A DNA stretch of 64,000 bases from Nocardioides bizhenqiangii (GCF_034661235.1 NZ_CP141059.1:4091501-4155500), one strand, 5' to 3'; numbered from the stretch's first letter, positions 49,369 through 59,239 are shown. Made by a program: numbers and translations. The notes: generated from the letters alone by a model not told the origin.

Positions 49369-50642
49369 GACAGGACGGCTCCCTCGGCAGATCGTGGTCC
49401 GACGCTCGTCGGGTCGTTGAACACGGTCTCGAGCGCGCTGAGCGCTCCGCCCCTGACCGCGGCACCGAAGCCCAACCGGGAGAACTCGACGCGCGTGCCG
49501 CCGGCGTCCGGAGCCAGGACGCCAGCGGCCAGCTGGGTCTCGATCTCCTGCTGCATGTGGTGTCCGACCGCTGCGAAGTAGCCGCTGAGGACGATCGCCG
49601 CCGGGTTGAGGACGTTGGTCAGCATCGCTGCTCCGACCCCGACCCACTGGCCGACCGCGGTCAGCGCCTCGACCGTCCGCTCGTCGCCGCGATCCGCCCG
49701 CCGGTTCAGCTCGGTCAGCCGGTCGTCGAGGGCCGACGCCGGGTTGCGGACTGGGTCGTCAGGGTCGGCCGCGAGCTCCAGCAGGGCGCCGAGGCCGCAG
49801 ACGGTCTCCCAGCATCCGCGCCGACCGCACCCGCAGGCACGACCACCCGGCTGGACCGTGATGTGACCGAACTCCCCGGCGTACCCCTGGCGCCCCCGCA
49901 GCAGACGGCCACCGGCGACGATGCCGCCGCCGACGCCGATCTCACCGAAGATGACGAGGATGTCCTGCCGGTCGGCGTCCCCGGGCGTCGCCTCGGCGAT
50001 CGCGGCCAGGTTGCCCTCGTTGTCGATGACGATCGGGATGTCGTTGCCGATCGTCGTTCGCAGCAGCTGACCGACGGGCACGTCACGCCAATCGAGGTTC
50101 GGACCGTGGGTGAGGACCTCGTTGACGCGGTCGACGAGCCCGGCGATGCCGACCGTGAGCCCGACGGGCGTGATCGCCTGGCTCTGCAGGTCCGCGATGG
50201 TGTGGCGCACCAGCCCCGCGAGGCGGTCGAGGACGTCCTCCACGGGGACGTCGTGTGCATCGAGCGCCAGCTTGTGCTCGGCGAGCACCCGGCCCGAGAG
50301 GTCGAGGGCGAGCGTGGAGACGTGGTTGACGTTGACCTCGGCGCCGATCCCGCAGACGGTCCTGCCGTCCAGCTCGATCGCGAGCCCCGGCCGGCCCACC
50401 GTGCCCCGCTGTTCGTTGCCGATGCGCACCAACCCCCGGTCCGAGAGCTCCCCGACCAGGCTCGACACGGTGGACCGCGTCATCCCCACCTCCGCCGCGA
50501 GGGTCGCCCGCGACCGCGGACCGTGGTCGCGCAGCCAGCGCAGGACCAGACCGAGGTTGGTCCTCCGCAAGTCGTGCTGGTCGACCCGCGAGCCCGCAGG
50601 GACGGCAGCGGTGGTCTGCGTCAACGGATGTCTCCTCGTCAT
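49365..50642 (-). CDS. xylR: ROK family transcriptional repressor (XylR-like)
   Basis: This 425-aa regulator has an N-terminal winged helix: NLGLVLRWLRDHGPRSRATL and AAEVGMTRSTVSSLVGELSD (residues about 29-68). The ROK sugar-kinase-like domain has GIGAEVNVNHVS, VIDNEGNLAAIAEA, GEIGVGGGIVAGG and the zinc motif CGCGRRGC. It probably senses xylose or a related sugar and releases DNA. It heads the operon, divergent from xylB. Two operators of identical format lie in the shared promoter region. Actinobacterial XylR proteins of this kind are known repressors. Confidence 0.88.
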   Translation of the reverse strand: MTRRHPLTQTTAAVPAGSRVDQHDLRRTNLGLVLRWLRDHGPRSRATLAAEVGMTRSTVSSLVGELSDRGLVRIGNEQRGTVGRPGLAIELDGRTVCGIGAEVNVNHVSTLALDLSGRVLAEHKLALDAHDVPVEDVLDRLAGLVRHTIADLQSQAITPVGLTVGIAGLVDRVNEVLTHGPNLDWRDVPVGQLLRTTIGNDIPIVIDNEGNLAAIAEATPGDADRQDILVIFGEIGVGGGIVAGGRLLRGRQGYAGEFGHITVQPGGRACGCGRRGCWETVCGLGALLELAADPDDPVRNPASALDDRLTELNRRADRGDERTVEALTAVGQWVGVGAAMLTNVLNPAAIVLSGYFAAVGHHMQQEIETQLAAGVLAPDAGGTRVEFSRLGFGAAVRGGALSALETVFNDPTSVGPRSAEGAVLS

Positions 50643-50675
50643 GACCTAAGGATGCGGTGTGATCGGCGTCACGTC

Positions 50676-50696
50676 TTTGTTGGTTCGTCGCACAAA
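50676..50696. promoter_or_regulatory. ROK operator 1
   Basis: The site has the form TTTGT-N11-ACAAA with the spacer ending GTCG plus one base. It lies 34 bp upstream of the ROK start codon. A second copy of the same format is at 50826. Two operators in one divergent region suit a ROK dimer or tetramer acting on both promoters. Confidence 0.65.
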
Positions 50697-50825
50697 CTAA
50701 GCCCGGCGGTCGATCTTGGCAACCCTTAGTTGTGGATTCGCGGCGCCTGCTGGGCGAGCGATGGCGGAGATTGAGGCGCAGATTGCCCCGTAACAGGCCG
50801 ATTTCGCGGCGTCAGTGCCATTGAC

Positions 50826-50846
50826 TTTGTTCATGAGTCGTACAAA
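50826..50846. promoter_or_regulatory. ROK operator 2, before xylB
   Basis: The site has TTTGT-N11-ACAAA with the same spacer ending as operator 1. It lies 9 bp upstream of the xylB ATG and overlaps a possible promoter (TTGACT at 50821). Repressor binding would block the xylulokinase transcript. Confidence 0.65.
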
Positions 50847-50855
50847 TATCCGCAC

Positions 50856-52229
50856 ATGCCGCTGCTCCTCGGACTCGACTCCTCGACGCAGTCGACGAAG
50901 GCGGTGCTGGTGGACGCCGCCGACGGGACCGTGGTCGACCAGCGGACCGCTCCGCACCCACCCGGCACCAGCGTGGACCCGCGCGCGTGGCTCGCGGCGT
51001 GCGACCAGGCGGTCGCCCCTCTGCTGGACCGGGCCGCGGCGGTCGCGGTCGCCGGCCAGCAGCACGGCGCGGTGGCGCTCGACGCCGACGGCCTGCCCGT
51101 CCGCGACGCGCTGCTCTGGAACGACACCCGGTCGGCGCCGCAGGCGGAGTCCCTCGTCCGTGAGCTGGGCGGCCCGGAGGCGTGCGTCGACACCCTGGGC
51201 AGCGTGCTGGTCGCCTCGTTCACCGTCACCAAGCTGCGCTGGCTCCGCGACCACGAGCCCCACCACGCCGGCCGGATCGCCGAGGTCCTGCTCCCTCACG
51301 ACTATGTGTCGCGACACCTCTCCGAGCCCGGAACGGCTGCCTTCACCGACCGGGGCGACGCGTCCGGCACCGGCTACTACGACATCCGGAAGGGTGCATG
51401 GCGGCACGACATCGTGGAGCTCGCACTCGGCCACGACGTCGCACTGCCGACGATCCTCCCGCCGGGCGCTGTCGCCGGTCACACATTGACCGGTCGCCCG
51501 GTCGCTCCCGGCACCGGTGACAACATGGGAGCCGCGCTCGGCCTCGGTCTGGAGCCCGGCGACGTCCTCGTGTCGATCGGCACGTCCGGTGTCGCGTCGA
51601 CCGTTTCCCCCGCTGCGGTCGCCGACGCCAGCGGAGTCGTGACCGGGTTCGCCGACGCGGCCGGAGGGTTCCTGCCGTTGGTGGCGACGATGAACGCGGC
51701 CGGCATCCTCGACCTGCAGGCCGCGTGGCTCGGCATCGATCACGACGAGCTCGCGCGCCTCGCCCTCCAGGCACCGCCCGGCTCCAACGGCGTGGTGATG
51801 CTGCCCTACTACGGCGGCGAGCGCACTCCGAACCGACCGGACGCAGTCGGCGTGTGGAGCGGGCTCACCCCCCGCACGACCAGGTCCGACCTCGCGCGCG
51901 CGGCGTTCGAGGCGCTGCTCTGCTCCCTCGCGGACGCCGTCGACGCGCTGATGACTGCGACCGGCGGCGGCGTACGCCGGGTGCTCCTCGTCGGCGGCGC
52001 GGCACGCAACCCGGCGGTTCGGGCACTCGCGCCCGCCGTCTTCGGTCGACCGGTCGTCGTGCCAGCGGCAGGCGAGTACGTCGCGCGGGGCGCGGCCCGT
52101 CAGGCCGCGTGGGCGCTCGCGGGCACCCCGGAGCCTCCCTCCTGGTCGCTCCCGGCCGAGGTGGTGCTGGAAGCGGCGCCGACGCCGGCGGTGCGTGAGC
52201 AGTACGCCGCCCTGCGCGACCAGGCTTGA
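50856..52229 (+). CDS. xylB: Xylulokinase
   Basis: This 457-aa FGGY-family kinase begins LLLGLDSSTQSTKAVLVDA, the ATP-binding phosphate motif. VAGQQHGAVALDADG has the signature for xylulose kinases, and WNDTRSAPQAE follows. LVSIGTSGVAST and the C-terminal RRVLLVGGAARNPAVRAL close the nucleotide site. It phosphorylates D-xylulose made by xylA to xylulose-5-phosphate for the pentose phosphate pathway. It is divergent from the ROK-led operon and shares its control region. The ATG at 50856 is preferred to the one at 50815 because the operator lies between them. Confidence 0.94.
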   Translation: MPLLLGLDSSTQSTKAVLVDAADGTVVDQRTAPHPPGTSVDPRAWLAACDQAVAPLLDRAAAVAVAGQQHGAVALDADGLPVRDALLWNDTRSAPQAESLVRELGGPEACVDTLGSVLVASFTVTKLRWLRDHEPHHAGRIAEVLLPHDYVSRHLSEPGTAAFTDRGDASGTGYYDIRKGAWRHDIVELALGHDVALPTILPPGAVAGHTLTGRPVAPGTGDNMGAALGLGLEPGDVLVSIGTSGVASTVSPAAVADASGVVTGFADAAGGFLPLVATMNAAGILDLQAAWLGIDHDELARLALQAPPGSNGVVMLPYYGGERTPNRPDAVGVWSGLTPRTTRSDLARAAFEALLCSLADAVDALMTATGGGVRRVLLVGGAARNPAVRALAPAVFGRPVVVPAAGEYVARGAARQAAWALAGTPEPPSWSLPAEVVLEAAPTPAVREQYAALRDQA

Positions 52230-52259
52230 CCGGCGTTCACCAGGGCCGCGTCGTCGCGA

Positions 52260-52733
52260 TCACCGCTGCCGAGCGAAGAAGCTCTGCACGAGTCCGCCGG
52301 CCTCGTCCGCCAGCACGCCGGCGACGACCTCGGGCCGGTGGTTGAGCCGACGGTCGCGGACGACGTCCCAGAGCGAGCCGACCGCGCCGGCCTTCGGGTC
52401 CCACGCGCCGAAGACGATCCGGTCGACGCGGGCCAACACTGCGGCGCCCGCGCACATGGTGCAGGGCTCGAGCGTCACGACCAGGGTCAGCCCGTCGAGC
52501 CGCCAATCTCCCCGGTCGCGCGCTGCCGACCGCAGCGCGACCAGCTCGGCGTGGCCCGTCGGGTCGGCCTCGGCCTCGCGGACGTTGCGACCGGTCGCGT
52601 GCACAGCGCCGGTGTCGTCGACGACGACCGCGCCGATCGGGACGTCGTCGGTGACGAGGGCAGCGCGCGCCTCCGCGAGGGCGGCGAGCATCGGCTCCCG
52701 CCAACGATCGGCGGGGCTCAACGGAGAAATCAC
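52260..52733 (-). CDS. tadA: tRNA adenosine(34) deaminase TadA
   Basis: This 157-aa cytidine-deaminase-fold enzyme has zinc ligands in TGHAELVAL (His61, with catalytic Glu63) and EPCTMCAG (Cys91, Cys94). It makes inosine at the wobble position of tRNA-Arg(ACG). I chose the GTG at 52733 because it overlaps the stop of the upstream gene (GTGA) and keeps the family N-terminus. The upstream gene encodes its usual actinobacterial partner. It converges on xylB with 30 bp between them. Confidence 0.93.
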   Translation of the reverse strand: MISPLSPADRWREPMLAALAEARAALVTDDVPIGAVVVDDTGAVHATGRNVREAEADPTGHAELVALRSAARDRGDWRLDGLTLVVTLEPCTMCAGAAVLARVDRIVFGAWDPKAGAVGSLWDVVRDRRLNHRPEVVAGVLADEAGGLVQSFFARQR

Positions 52734-53212
52734 GCCGAGGTGAACCCGACGGCGTCGTCGAAGAGCTCGCCGAACCCCAGCCGCCGAGCGACGTCGGAGA
52801 GCATCTCGTCGGGGTAGGCGTCCTCGTCGTCGAGCAACGCGGCCATGTCCATCGCCGGAACGCCGAGATCGCCCAGCAGGTCCAGGTCGCCGGCTGCCTC
52901 CGGGTCGTCCTCGTCCTCGGGCATCGGCAGCTGCAGGAACTCCACCGCCGAGGCCGCCAGCTCCCACTCGGACGCTGCTGTCACGTCGGACAGCAGCACC
53001 CGGGTCTGCTGGCCGGTGACCCGGACCACGACGAAGAAGTCCTCGTCGATCGCCACCAGTCCGACCGCACCGTGGTCACCGGGGAAACGACGCAGCGCGG
53101 ACGCGAGCTTCTCGATGTCGTCCACGTGGTCGTGGGTGAGCTCGGCAACCTGCCAGACGCCTTCCTCGCGGTAGGCGGCCAGGGCGAAGTCCACTGCGTC
53201 CGTTGCCGTCAC
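52730..53212 (-). CDS. tRNA adenosine deaminase-associated protein
   Basis: This 160-aa protein is the conserved actinobacterial neighbour of tadA. It has DFALAAYREEGVWQVAEL at the N-terminus, a central beta segment GLVAIDEDFFVVVRV and an acidic low-complexity stretch near residue 95-105 (PEDEDDPEA). No catalytic residues are apparent. The coupling by GTGA suggests it works with TadA, perhaps for stability or tRNA recognition. That role is inferred from conserved neighbourhood. Confidence 0.88.
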   Translation of the reverse strand: MTATDAVDFALAAYREEGVWQVAELTHDHVDDIEKLASALRRFPGDHGAVGLVAIDEDFFVVVRVTGQQTRVLLSDVTAASEWELAASAVEFLQLPMPEDEDDPEAAGDLDLLGDLGVPAMDMAALLDDEDAYPDEMLSDVARRLGFGELFDDAVGFTSA

Positions 53213-53291
53213 AACTCAAGGGTGACACCTGCGGCGGGATGAGGCCAGAGGGTTAGCGCACGTCGGGGAGCAACGCCCTAGAGTTCGGGCC

Positions 53292-53933
53292 ATGCGCACC
53301 CTCGTCGTCGACCACCCGCTGGTGGCCCACAAGTTGACCGTGCTCCGCGACGAGACGACCGACTCGCCGACCTTCCGCAACCTCGCCGACGAGCTGGTCA
53401 CCCTGCTCGCGTACGAGGCCACGCGCGACGTCCGGGTCGAGGACAAGGAGATCGTCACGCCGGTCGCTCCGACCACCGGAATCAAGCTCGCGGCGCCCCG
53501 GCCGCTCGTCGTACCGATCCTGCGTGCCGGGCTCGGCATGCTCGACGGCATGATGCGGCTGCTCCCGACCGCGGAGGTCGGCTTCCTCGGGATGGTGCGC
53601 AACGAGGAGACGTTGGAGGCGTCGACGTACGCCGAGCGGCTGCCCGACGACCTGAGCGGGCGCCAGTGCTACGTGCTGGACCCGATGCTCGCGACCGGCG
53701 GCACCCTCGCCGCGGCCATCCGGTTCCTCACCGACCGCGGCGCCGACCACATCACCGCGGTGTGCCTGCTGGCCGCCCCCGAGGGCTGCGCCCGGCTCGA
53801 GGAGGAGCTCAGCGGTCTCGACGTACCGGTCACGGTCGTCGTCGCGGCCATGGACGACCACCTCAACGACAAGGGCTACATCGTGCCGGGCCTGGGCGAC
53901 GCCGGCGACCGGTTGTACGGCGTCGTCGGCTGA
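53292..53933 (+). CDS. upp: Uracil phosphoribosyltransferase
   Basis: This 213-aa enzyme converts uracil and PRPP to UMP in pyrimidine salvage. It begins with the family's [36 protein letters not shown] and the PRPP loop [17 protein letters not shown] are clear. The C-terminus [20 protein letters not shown] closes the uracil site. Length is typical. It stands alone, divergent from the tadA partner gene. Confidence 0.96.
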   Translation: MRTLVVDHPLVAHKLTVLRDETTDSPTFRNLADELVTLLAYEATRDVRVEDKEIVTPVAPTTGIKLAAPRPLVVPILRAGLGMLDGMMRLLPTAEVGFLGMVRNEETLEASTYAERLPDDLSGRQCYVLDPMLATGGTLAAAIRFLTDRGADHITAVCLLAAPEGCARLEEELSGLDVPVTVVVAAMDDHLNDKGYIVPGLGDAGDRLYGVVG

Positions 53934-54037
53934 GCCTGCCTCACGCCTGTACTGCGGACGTCCGGCCCCACCGGGTCCACGGCCTTGTAGGTTGACCTGC
54001 GCTGGATCCACGGAACCCAGCCGGAAGCGAGGCAGTG

Positions 54038-55567
54038 ATGCTGATCGGAATCCCCCGCGAGTCGAAGGCCGGCGAGACGCTGGTGGCGGCGACCGCGAAG
54101 ACGGCCAACCAGCTCCAGGGGCTCGGCTACGACGTGGTGGTGGAGTCGGGCGCGGGCGCCCACGCCGACCAGGCCGACGAGGCGTTCACTGACGCCGGGG
54201 TCACCATCGGCAGTGCCGACGAGGTGTGGGCCGCGGATGTCGTGGTCAAGGTCAACGCACCGACCGCCGAGGAGATCGGCCGGCTCCGCGCCGGGGCGAC
54301 GGTCATCTCGATGATGGCACCGGCGCGCAGTCCTGAGCTGATCGAGCAGCTCGCCGCGCAGGGGGTGACCGCGCTGGCGATGGACGCCGTGCCGCGGATC
54401 TCCCGCGCCCAGTCGATGGACGTGCTGTCGTCGATGGCCAACGTCGCCGGCTACCGCGCCGTCGTCGAGGCCGCGCACGAGTTCGGCCGGATGTTCACCG
54501 GTCAGGTCACCGCCGCCGGCAAGATGCCGCCCGCCCGGGTCTTCGTGGTGGGCGCCGGTGTCGCCGGCCTGGCGGCGATCGGCGCGGCTTCCGCGATGGG
54601 CGCGATCGTGCGGGCGTTCGACGTAAGACCCGAGGTGGCGGAGCAGGTCGAGTCGCTGGGCGGGCAGTTCGTCGAGGTCGACTTCGAGAGCGAGGTCAGC
54701 ACCGACGGCTACGCCAGGGAGATGACCGCGGAGCAGGAAGCGGCGACCGCGGAGATGTACGACGAGGAGGCGCGGGCCGCCGACATCGTCATCACCACTG
54801 CACTCATCCCCGGCCGCCCGGCGCCCAAGCTGATCCACGAGGACACCGTCGCCAACATGCGCCCCGGCTCGGTGATCATCGACATGGCCGCGGCCAACGG
54901 CGGCAACTGCGCCGGCACCGAGACCGACCAGCGCGTCGTCACCGACCACGGCGTCACGATCCTCGGCTACACCGACCTCGCCGGCCGGCTTGCCGCCCAG
55001 ACCTCCCAGCTCTACGGCACCAACATCGTCAACCTGTTCAAGCTGCTGACGCCCGAGAAGGACGGCGTGCTCACGCTGGACATGGACGACGTGGTGCAGC
55101 GCGGGGTGACCGTGGTCAAGGACGGCGAGTCGATGTGGCCGCCGCCGGCGGTCCAGGTCTCGGCGACACCGAAGGTGGTCGACACCCACCCGGCCGGGAT
55201 GAAGGAGGAGAAGGCCAAGCTCACCGCGCGCGGCCGGATCACGGCGGTCGGCATCTCGGCGCTGGTGCTCTTCGGGCTGATCTCGATCAGCCCGCCGCCG
55301 CTCCAGGAGCGGCTCACGGTCTTCGCGCTGGCGATCGTGATCGGCTACTACGTCATCGGCAACGTGCACCACGCACTGCACACGCCGCTGATGTCGGTGA
55401 CCAACGCGATCTCCGGGATCATCGTGGTCGGCGCCCTCTTGCAGCTCGGCGAGGACAGCACAGCGATCATGCTGATCGCCTTCGTCGCGACGCTGCTCGC
55501 CAGCATCAACGTGTTCGGTGGCTTTGCGGTGACCCGCCGCATGCTCGGACTCTTCACCCGGTCCTGA
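54038..55567 (+). CDS. pntA: NAD(P) transhydrogenase subunit alpha (fused)
   Basis: This 509-aa protein combines the NAD(H)-binding domain I (residues about 1-370, with [20 protein letters not shown] and the Rossmann motif [11 protein letters not shown]) with the membrane part domain IIa at the C-terminus. That part has about four helices from residue 400 on. In many actinobacteria the two parts are separate genes; here they are fused as in E. coli. It couples hydride transfer between NADH and NADP+ to proton movement. I chose ATG 54038 rather than GTG 54035. PntB follows after 26 bp. Confidence 0.94.
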   Translation: MLIGIPRESKAGETLVAATAKTANQLQGLGYDVVVESGAGAHADQADEAFTDAGVTIGSADEVWAADVVVKVNAPTAEEIGRLRAGATVISMMAPARSPELIEQLAAQGVTALAMDAVPRISRAQSMDVLSSMANVAGYRAVVEAAHEFGRMFTGQVTAAGKMPPARVFVVGAGVAGLAAIGAASAMGAIVRAFDVRPEVAEQVESLGGQFVEVDFESEVSTDGYAREMTAEQEAATAEMYDEEARAADIVITTALIPGRPAPKLIHEDTVANMRPGSVIIDMAAANGGNCAGTETDQRVVTDHGVTILGYTDLAGRLAAQTSQLYGTNIVNLFKLLTPEKDGVLTLDMDDVVQRGVTVVKDGESMWPPPAVQVSATPKVVDTHPAGMKEEKAKLTARGRITAVGISALVLFGLISISPPPLQERLTVFALAIVIGYYVIGNVHHALHTPLMSVTNAISGIIVVGALLQLGEDSTAIMLIAFVATLLASINVFGGFAVTRRMLGLFTRS

Positions 55568-55593
55568 CGGCCAGACAGTAAGGACCAGAGAAC

Positions 55594-57030
55594 ATGGACG
55601 ACCTGATCTCGATCGAGACCGCATCGACCGCCGCCTACATCGTCGCGGCGCTGCTCTTCATCCTCGCCCTGGCCGGCCTCTCCCGGCACGAGACCGCCAA
55701 GGTCGGCAACACGTTCGGCATCTTCGGCATGGCGATCGCGCTGGTAGCGACGATCGCCCTCGCCGCCGACAGCGACCTCGACGCACTGGCATGGGTGCTG
55801 CTGATCGTCGCGATGTCGATCGGCGCGGTCATCGGCATCTGGCGGTCCCGCGTGGTCGAGATGACCGGGATGCCCGAGCTGATCGCGCTGCTGCACAGCT
55901 TCGTGGGTCTGGCCGCCGTCCTCGTCGGCTGGAACGGCTACCTCGAGGTCGAGGACGACCCCAGCAGCCACCACGCCGACGTACTGGCAGCCCAGGACCT
56001 GCTCGGCGTCCACTCCGCCGAGGTGTTCATCGGCGTCTTCATCGGCGCCGTCACCTTCACCGGCTCGATCGTCGCGTTCCTCAAGCTCTCCGCCCGGATC
56101 AAGTCCGCGCCGATGACGCTGCCGGGCAAGAACTTCCTCAACCTCGGCGCGCTGGCGGCGTTCGGCGTCCTGACGGTGTGGTTCGTGATCGACCCGCAGC
56201 TGTGGCTGCTGGTGCTGGTCACGCTCGTCGCGCTCGCCCTGGGCTGGCACCTGGTCGCGTCGATCGGCGGCGGCGACATGCCGGTCGTGGTGTCGATGCT
56301 CAACAGCTACTCGGGCTGGGCCGCGGCGGCTTCGGGGTTCCTGCTGGAGAACGACCTGCTGATCGTGACCGGTGCGCTGGTCGGCTCGTCGGGTGCCTAC
56401 CTGAGCTACATCATGTGCCAGGCGATGAACCGTTCGTTCATCTCCGTCATCGCCGGCGGCTTCGGCATCGAGGCGCCCACGGGGGCCGAGACCGACTACG
56501 GCGAGCACAAGGAGATCCAGTCCGTCGACGCCGCCGACCTGCTCGCCGACGCCCGCTCCGTCATCATCACGCCCGGCTACGGCATGGCCGTGGCCCAGGC
56601 GCAGTACCCCGTCGCCGAGCTCACCTCGAAGCTGAGGGCGCGGGGGGTCGACGTACGGTTCGGAATCCATCCGGTCGCCGGCCGACTGCCCGGCCACATG
56701 AACGTGCTGCTGGCCGAGGCCAAGGTGCCCTACGACCTCGTGCTCGAGATGGACGAGATCAACGACGACTTCCCCGACACCGACGTCGTCCTCGTCATCG
56801 GCGCCAACGACACCGTCAACCCGGCCGCCGCGGAGGACCCGACCAGCCCGATCGCCGGCATGCCGGTGCTCGAGGTCTGGAACGCCTCCGAGGTGATCGT
56901 CTTCAAGCGCTCGATGGCCACCGGCTACGCCGGCGTCCAGAACCCGCTGTTCTTCCGCGAGAACAGCCGGATGCTCTTCGGCGACGCCAAGGTCAAGGTC
57001 GACGAGATCATCCACAGCCTGCCCGACTGA
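55594..57030 (+). CDS. pntB: NAD(P) transhydrogenase subunit beta
   Basis: This 478-aa protein has about eight or nine membrane helices in its first 270 residues (domain IIb). The NADP(H)-binding domain III follows with [39 protein letters not shown] and [15 protein letters not shown]. It completes the proton-translocating transhydrogenase with PntA. The stop lies 4 bp from that of the convergent TRIC gene. Confidence 0.95.
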   Translation: MDDLISIETASTAAYIVAALLFILALAGLSRHETAKVGNTFGIFGMAIALVATIALAADSDLDALAWVLLIVAMSIGAVIGIWRSRVVEMTGMPELIALLHSFVGLAAVLVGWNGYLEVEDDPSSHHADVLAAQDLLGVHSAEVFIGVFIGAVTFTGSIVAFLKLSARIKSAPMTLPGKNFLNLGALAAFGVLTVWFVIDPQLWLLVLVTLVALALGWHLVASIGGGDMPVVVSMLNSYSGWAAAASGFLLENDLLIVTGALVGSSGAYLSYIMCQAMNRSFISVIAGGFGIEAPTGAETDYGEHKEIQSVDAADLLADARSVIITPGYGMAVAQAQYPVAELTSKLRARGVDVRFGIHPVAGRLPGHMNVLLAEAKVPYDLVLEMDEINDDFPDTDVVLVIGANDTVNPAAAEDPTSPIAGMPVLEVWNASEVIVFKRSMATGYAGVQNPLFFRENSRMLFGDAKVKVDEIIHSLPD

Positions 57031-57034
57031 CGGG

Positions 57035-57643
57035 TCAGGTACGACGCGGCGACGGTGCCCGCCAGCCGCGCCAGATCGCGAGCAGCCGCCACCCGATCGT
57101 GAGCGCGGCGGCCGGGACCGCCACGGCGACGGTCGGTGCGCCGAGCTCGAAGCCGACCGCGGCGACCGCCGAGCCCGCCAGCGCCGGGATGGCGTAGAGC
57201 TCGCCGGTCGTCAGCACGACCGGGACCCGTCCGGCGAGGAGGTCCCGGATGATCCCGCCTCCGATGCAGGTGACCATGCCGAGGATCGCGGCCGGCACCG
57301 GGCCGGCGCCGTGCTCGGACGCCGTGAGCGCACCGGCGACTCCGAAGAGGCCGAGCCCGAACGCGTCGAACACGATGACGGGCCGGTCCATGCGCTCCAG
57401 GGCGGGATGGAACCAGAACGCGAGGAGCCCGCAGGCGACCGGCACGATCAGGTACCGCCAGTCGGCCAGGGACGTCGGCGGCGTCACCCCGATCAGCACG
57501 TCCCGGATCCAACCGCCGCCCAGGCCGGTCATCGCCGCCAGCACCAGCACCCCGACGATGTCGAACCGCTGCCGCACTGCGAGGAGGGCGCCGGACACGG
57601 CGAACACCGCGATGCCGAGGAGGTCGAGGATGAGCAGCAACAT
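57035..57643 (-). CDS. TRIC family cation channel (UPF0126)
   Basis: This 202-aa membrane protein has two copies of the UPF0126 domain. The first includes LGIAVFAVSGALLAVR and GLGGGWIRDVLIG, the second FGVAGALTASEHG and CIGGGIIRDLLAG; the GGG-RD motif in both is characteristic. About seven helices are predicted by hydrophobicity. Bacterial members form trimeric potassium-conducting channels. The gene converges on pntB, and its upstream region holds the palindromic 22-nt repeat array at 57681-57871. Confidence 0.9.
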   Translation of the reverse strand: MLLLILDLLGIAVFAVSGALLAVRQRFDIVGVLVLAAMTGLGGGWIRDVLIGVTPPTSLADWRYLIVPVACGLLAFWFHPALERMDRPVIVFDAFGLGLFGVAGALTASEHGAGPVPAAILGMVTCIGGGIIRDLLAGRVPVVLTTGELYAIPALAGSAVAAVGFELGAPTVAVAVPAAALTIGWRLLAIWRGWRAPSPRRT

Positions 57644-57680
57644 GGCGCCGTCAGTGTGGCCGACCGGTCACCACCCCCGC

Positions 57681-57871
57681 GAATCGGGAACTTGCGCCCA
57701 TCGAATCCGGGAAGTCGTCCCGTCGAATCGGGGAAGAATGCCACGCGAATCGGGGGAGATCACCCGTCGAAGTGGCCGGACTCGCATGGCGAAGTCCCCC
57801 GATTCGACGGGCGAAGTCACCCGATTCAAGGGGAGGACTTCCCCGATTCGACGGGCGAGGTCCCCCGATTC
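57681..57871. repeat. Palindromic array of 22-nt repeats (4 direct, 4 inverted)
   Basis: Direct units start at 57681, 57703, 57725 and 57747, each in exact 22-nt phase and beginning GAATCG (one GAATCC). After a 15-nt centre (57769-57783), inverted units occupy 57784-57805, 57806-57827, 57828-57849 and 57850-57871, each ending in CGATTC. Typical units end CCCGTC. The whole could fold into one long hairpin. It ends 4 bp before the thpR stop codon and fills most of the 232-bp gap before the TRIC gene. There are no spacers. Confidence 0.9.
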
Positions 57872-57875
57872 GCGG

Positions 57876-58448
57876 TTACTGGCCGAGGGGGATCTCGGCG
57901 ACGGTCTCGTAGCGGGGGCGGTTGCCGGGACCTTCGCCGAGGTGGGAGACGATCACGGTGGCCGCGAGCACCGGCCACTCAGGACCGGTGTAGGTCTCCA
58001 GCAGCCGCACCCAGTTGGTGGTGTCGGCGGTACGGCGCAGGCGCGCGATCGTGAGGTGGGGCCGGAACCGCTGGCCGTCGACCTCGGTGCCGACGGCCAC
58101 GGCGGCGTTGCGGGCGCGCCCCGCCATCCGTTCGAGTACGACGTCCGCCCCCTCGCTCTCGGGCACCAGCCCGACCGCAAGCGCTCGGGTCTCGGCGGCG
58201 TTCGGGAAGGCGACCGGCCCGGCAAGGCGCAGCACGGGGACCGGGATCCGCGCCAGCCCGCCGGCCAGGCGTTCGGCGTACTCGTCGACGAGGTGGTCGG
58301 CGACGCTCGGCATGAAGGCGAGCGTGACGTGGAACTGCTCGGGCAGCGTCCACCGGAACTCTGCCGAGGCACGGCGTGGCTCGAGGAACGCGTCGAGGTG
58401 CTCGACGGCGTCGGAGGCCGGGACGATCGCGGAGAACAGGCGCGCCAT
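57876..58448 (-). CDS. thpR: RNA 2',3'-cyclic phosphodiesterase (2'-5' RNA ligase family)
   Basis: This 190-aa protein has the two HxTx motifs of the 2H superfamily: HVTL (His40) and HLTI (His131). It opens 2',3'-cyclic phosphates at RNA ends; ligase activity is seen in vitro for relatives. The ATG overlaps the stop of the VIT1-like gene by one base. The stop is directly followed by the palindromic 22-nt array, which may act as its transcript end. Confidence 0.9.
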   Translation of the reverse strand: MARLFSAIVPASDAVEHLDAFLEPRRASAEFRWTLPEQFHVTLAFMPSVADHLVDEYAERLAGGLARIPVPVLRLAGPVAFPNAAETRALAVGLVPESEGADVVLERMAGRARNAAVAVGTEVDGQRFRPHLTIARLRRTADTTNWVRLLETYTGPEWPVLAATVIVSHLGEGPGNRPRYETVAEIPLGQ

Positions 58449-59176
58449 CAGATCTGGGTTCCCACCGCCTGCCCGACCAGGTGGGTGACGGCCATCGCCA
58501 GCAGCCCGCCGGCGATGTTGCGGAGGATCGCCCGGCGGGCCGAGCCGTAGCCGAACCGGGAACTGGCCCAGCCCGTCAGCGCGAGGGCCGCCACCACCGC
58601 GGCGACGGTGACCCATACCCGGAGGTCGGGCGTGACCAGAAGGATGGTGAGCAGCGGCAACAGCGCCCCGAGCGTGAAGGACAGCATGGACACCCACGCG
58701 GCGTTCCACGCACTGGTGAGGTCGTCCGGGTCGATGCCGAGCTCGGCCTCGGCGTGGGCACCGAGGGCGTCCTTGGCGGTCAGCTGTCGTGCTACCTCCA
58801 GCGCCAGGTCGGGGTCCAGCCCCTTGTCGGCGTAGAGGCCCGCCAGCTCGGCGAGCTCGTCCTCCGGATCCTCCCTGAGCTCGCGACGCTCCTTCGCGAT
58901 CAGCGCCTCCTCGGAGTCGCGCTGGGTGCTGACCGAGACGTACTCACCGGCCGCCATGCTCATCGCGCCGGCGACCAGGCCGGCGACCCCCGCGACCAGG
59001 ATCGCCGTGCGGTCCGTCGTCGCACCGGCGACGCCGAGCACGATGCCCGCGACCGAGACGATGCCGTCGTTGGCGCCGAGCACCCCGGCTCGCAGCCAGT
59101 TGAGGCGGTCGTTGAAGCCCTCCTCGTGCGGCTCGTCGGCGTGACCGCCGATCTCGATCGATGCTGCCTCGCTCAT
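58448..59176 (-). CDS. VIT1/CCC1 family transporter (iron/manganese)
   Basis: This 242-aa protein has the family start DRLNWLRAGVLGANDGIVSV and five helices. A cytosolic loop with many Glu and Asp residues (about 90-150, REDPEDELAELAG) is the metal-binding region in plant VIT1. The ending AILRNIAGGLLAMAVTHLVG is typical. It moves ferrous iron or manganese across the membrane. The direction in bacteria is not certain. It is coupled to thpR. Confidence 0.9.
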   Translation of the reverse strand: MSEAASIEIGGHADEPHEEGFNDRLNWLRAGVLGANDGIVSVAGIVLGVAGATTDRTAILVAGVAGLVAGAMSMAAGEYVSVSTQRDSEEALIAKERRELREDPEDELAELAGLYADKGLDPDLALEVARQLTAKDALGAHAEAELGIDPDDLTSAWNAAWVSMLSFTLGALLPLLTILLVTPDLRVWVTVAAVVAALALTGWASSRFGYGSARRAILRNIAGGLLAMAVTHLVGQAVGTQI

Positions 59177-59239
59177 GGAGGCATTCTCCCCCAACCGGCG
59201 GGTCGGGTGCGGACGCCGACGGTGAGCGCTGGGGGCACA

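Noticed and set aside
57681..57871. CRISPR array
   Set aside because: Units abut without unique spacers, half are inverted, units themselves diverge, and no cas genes are present.
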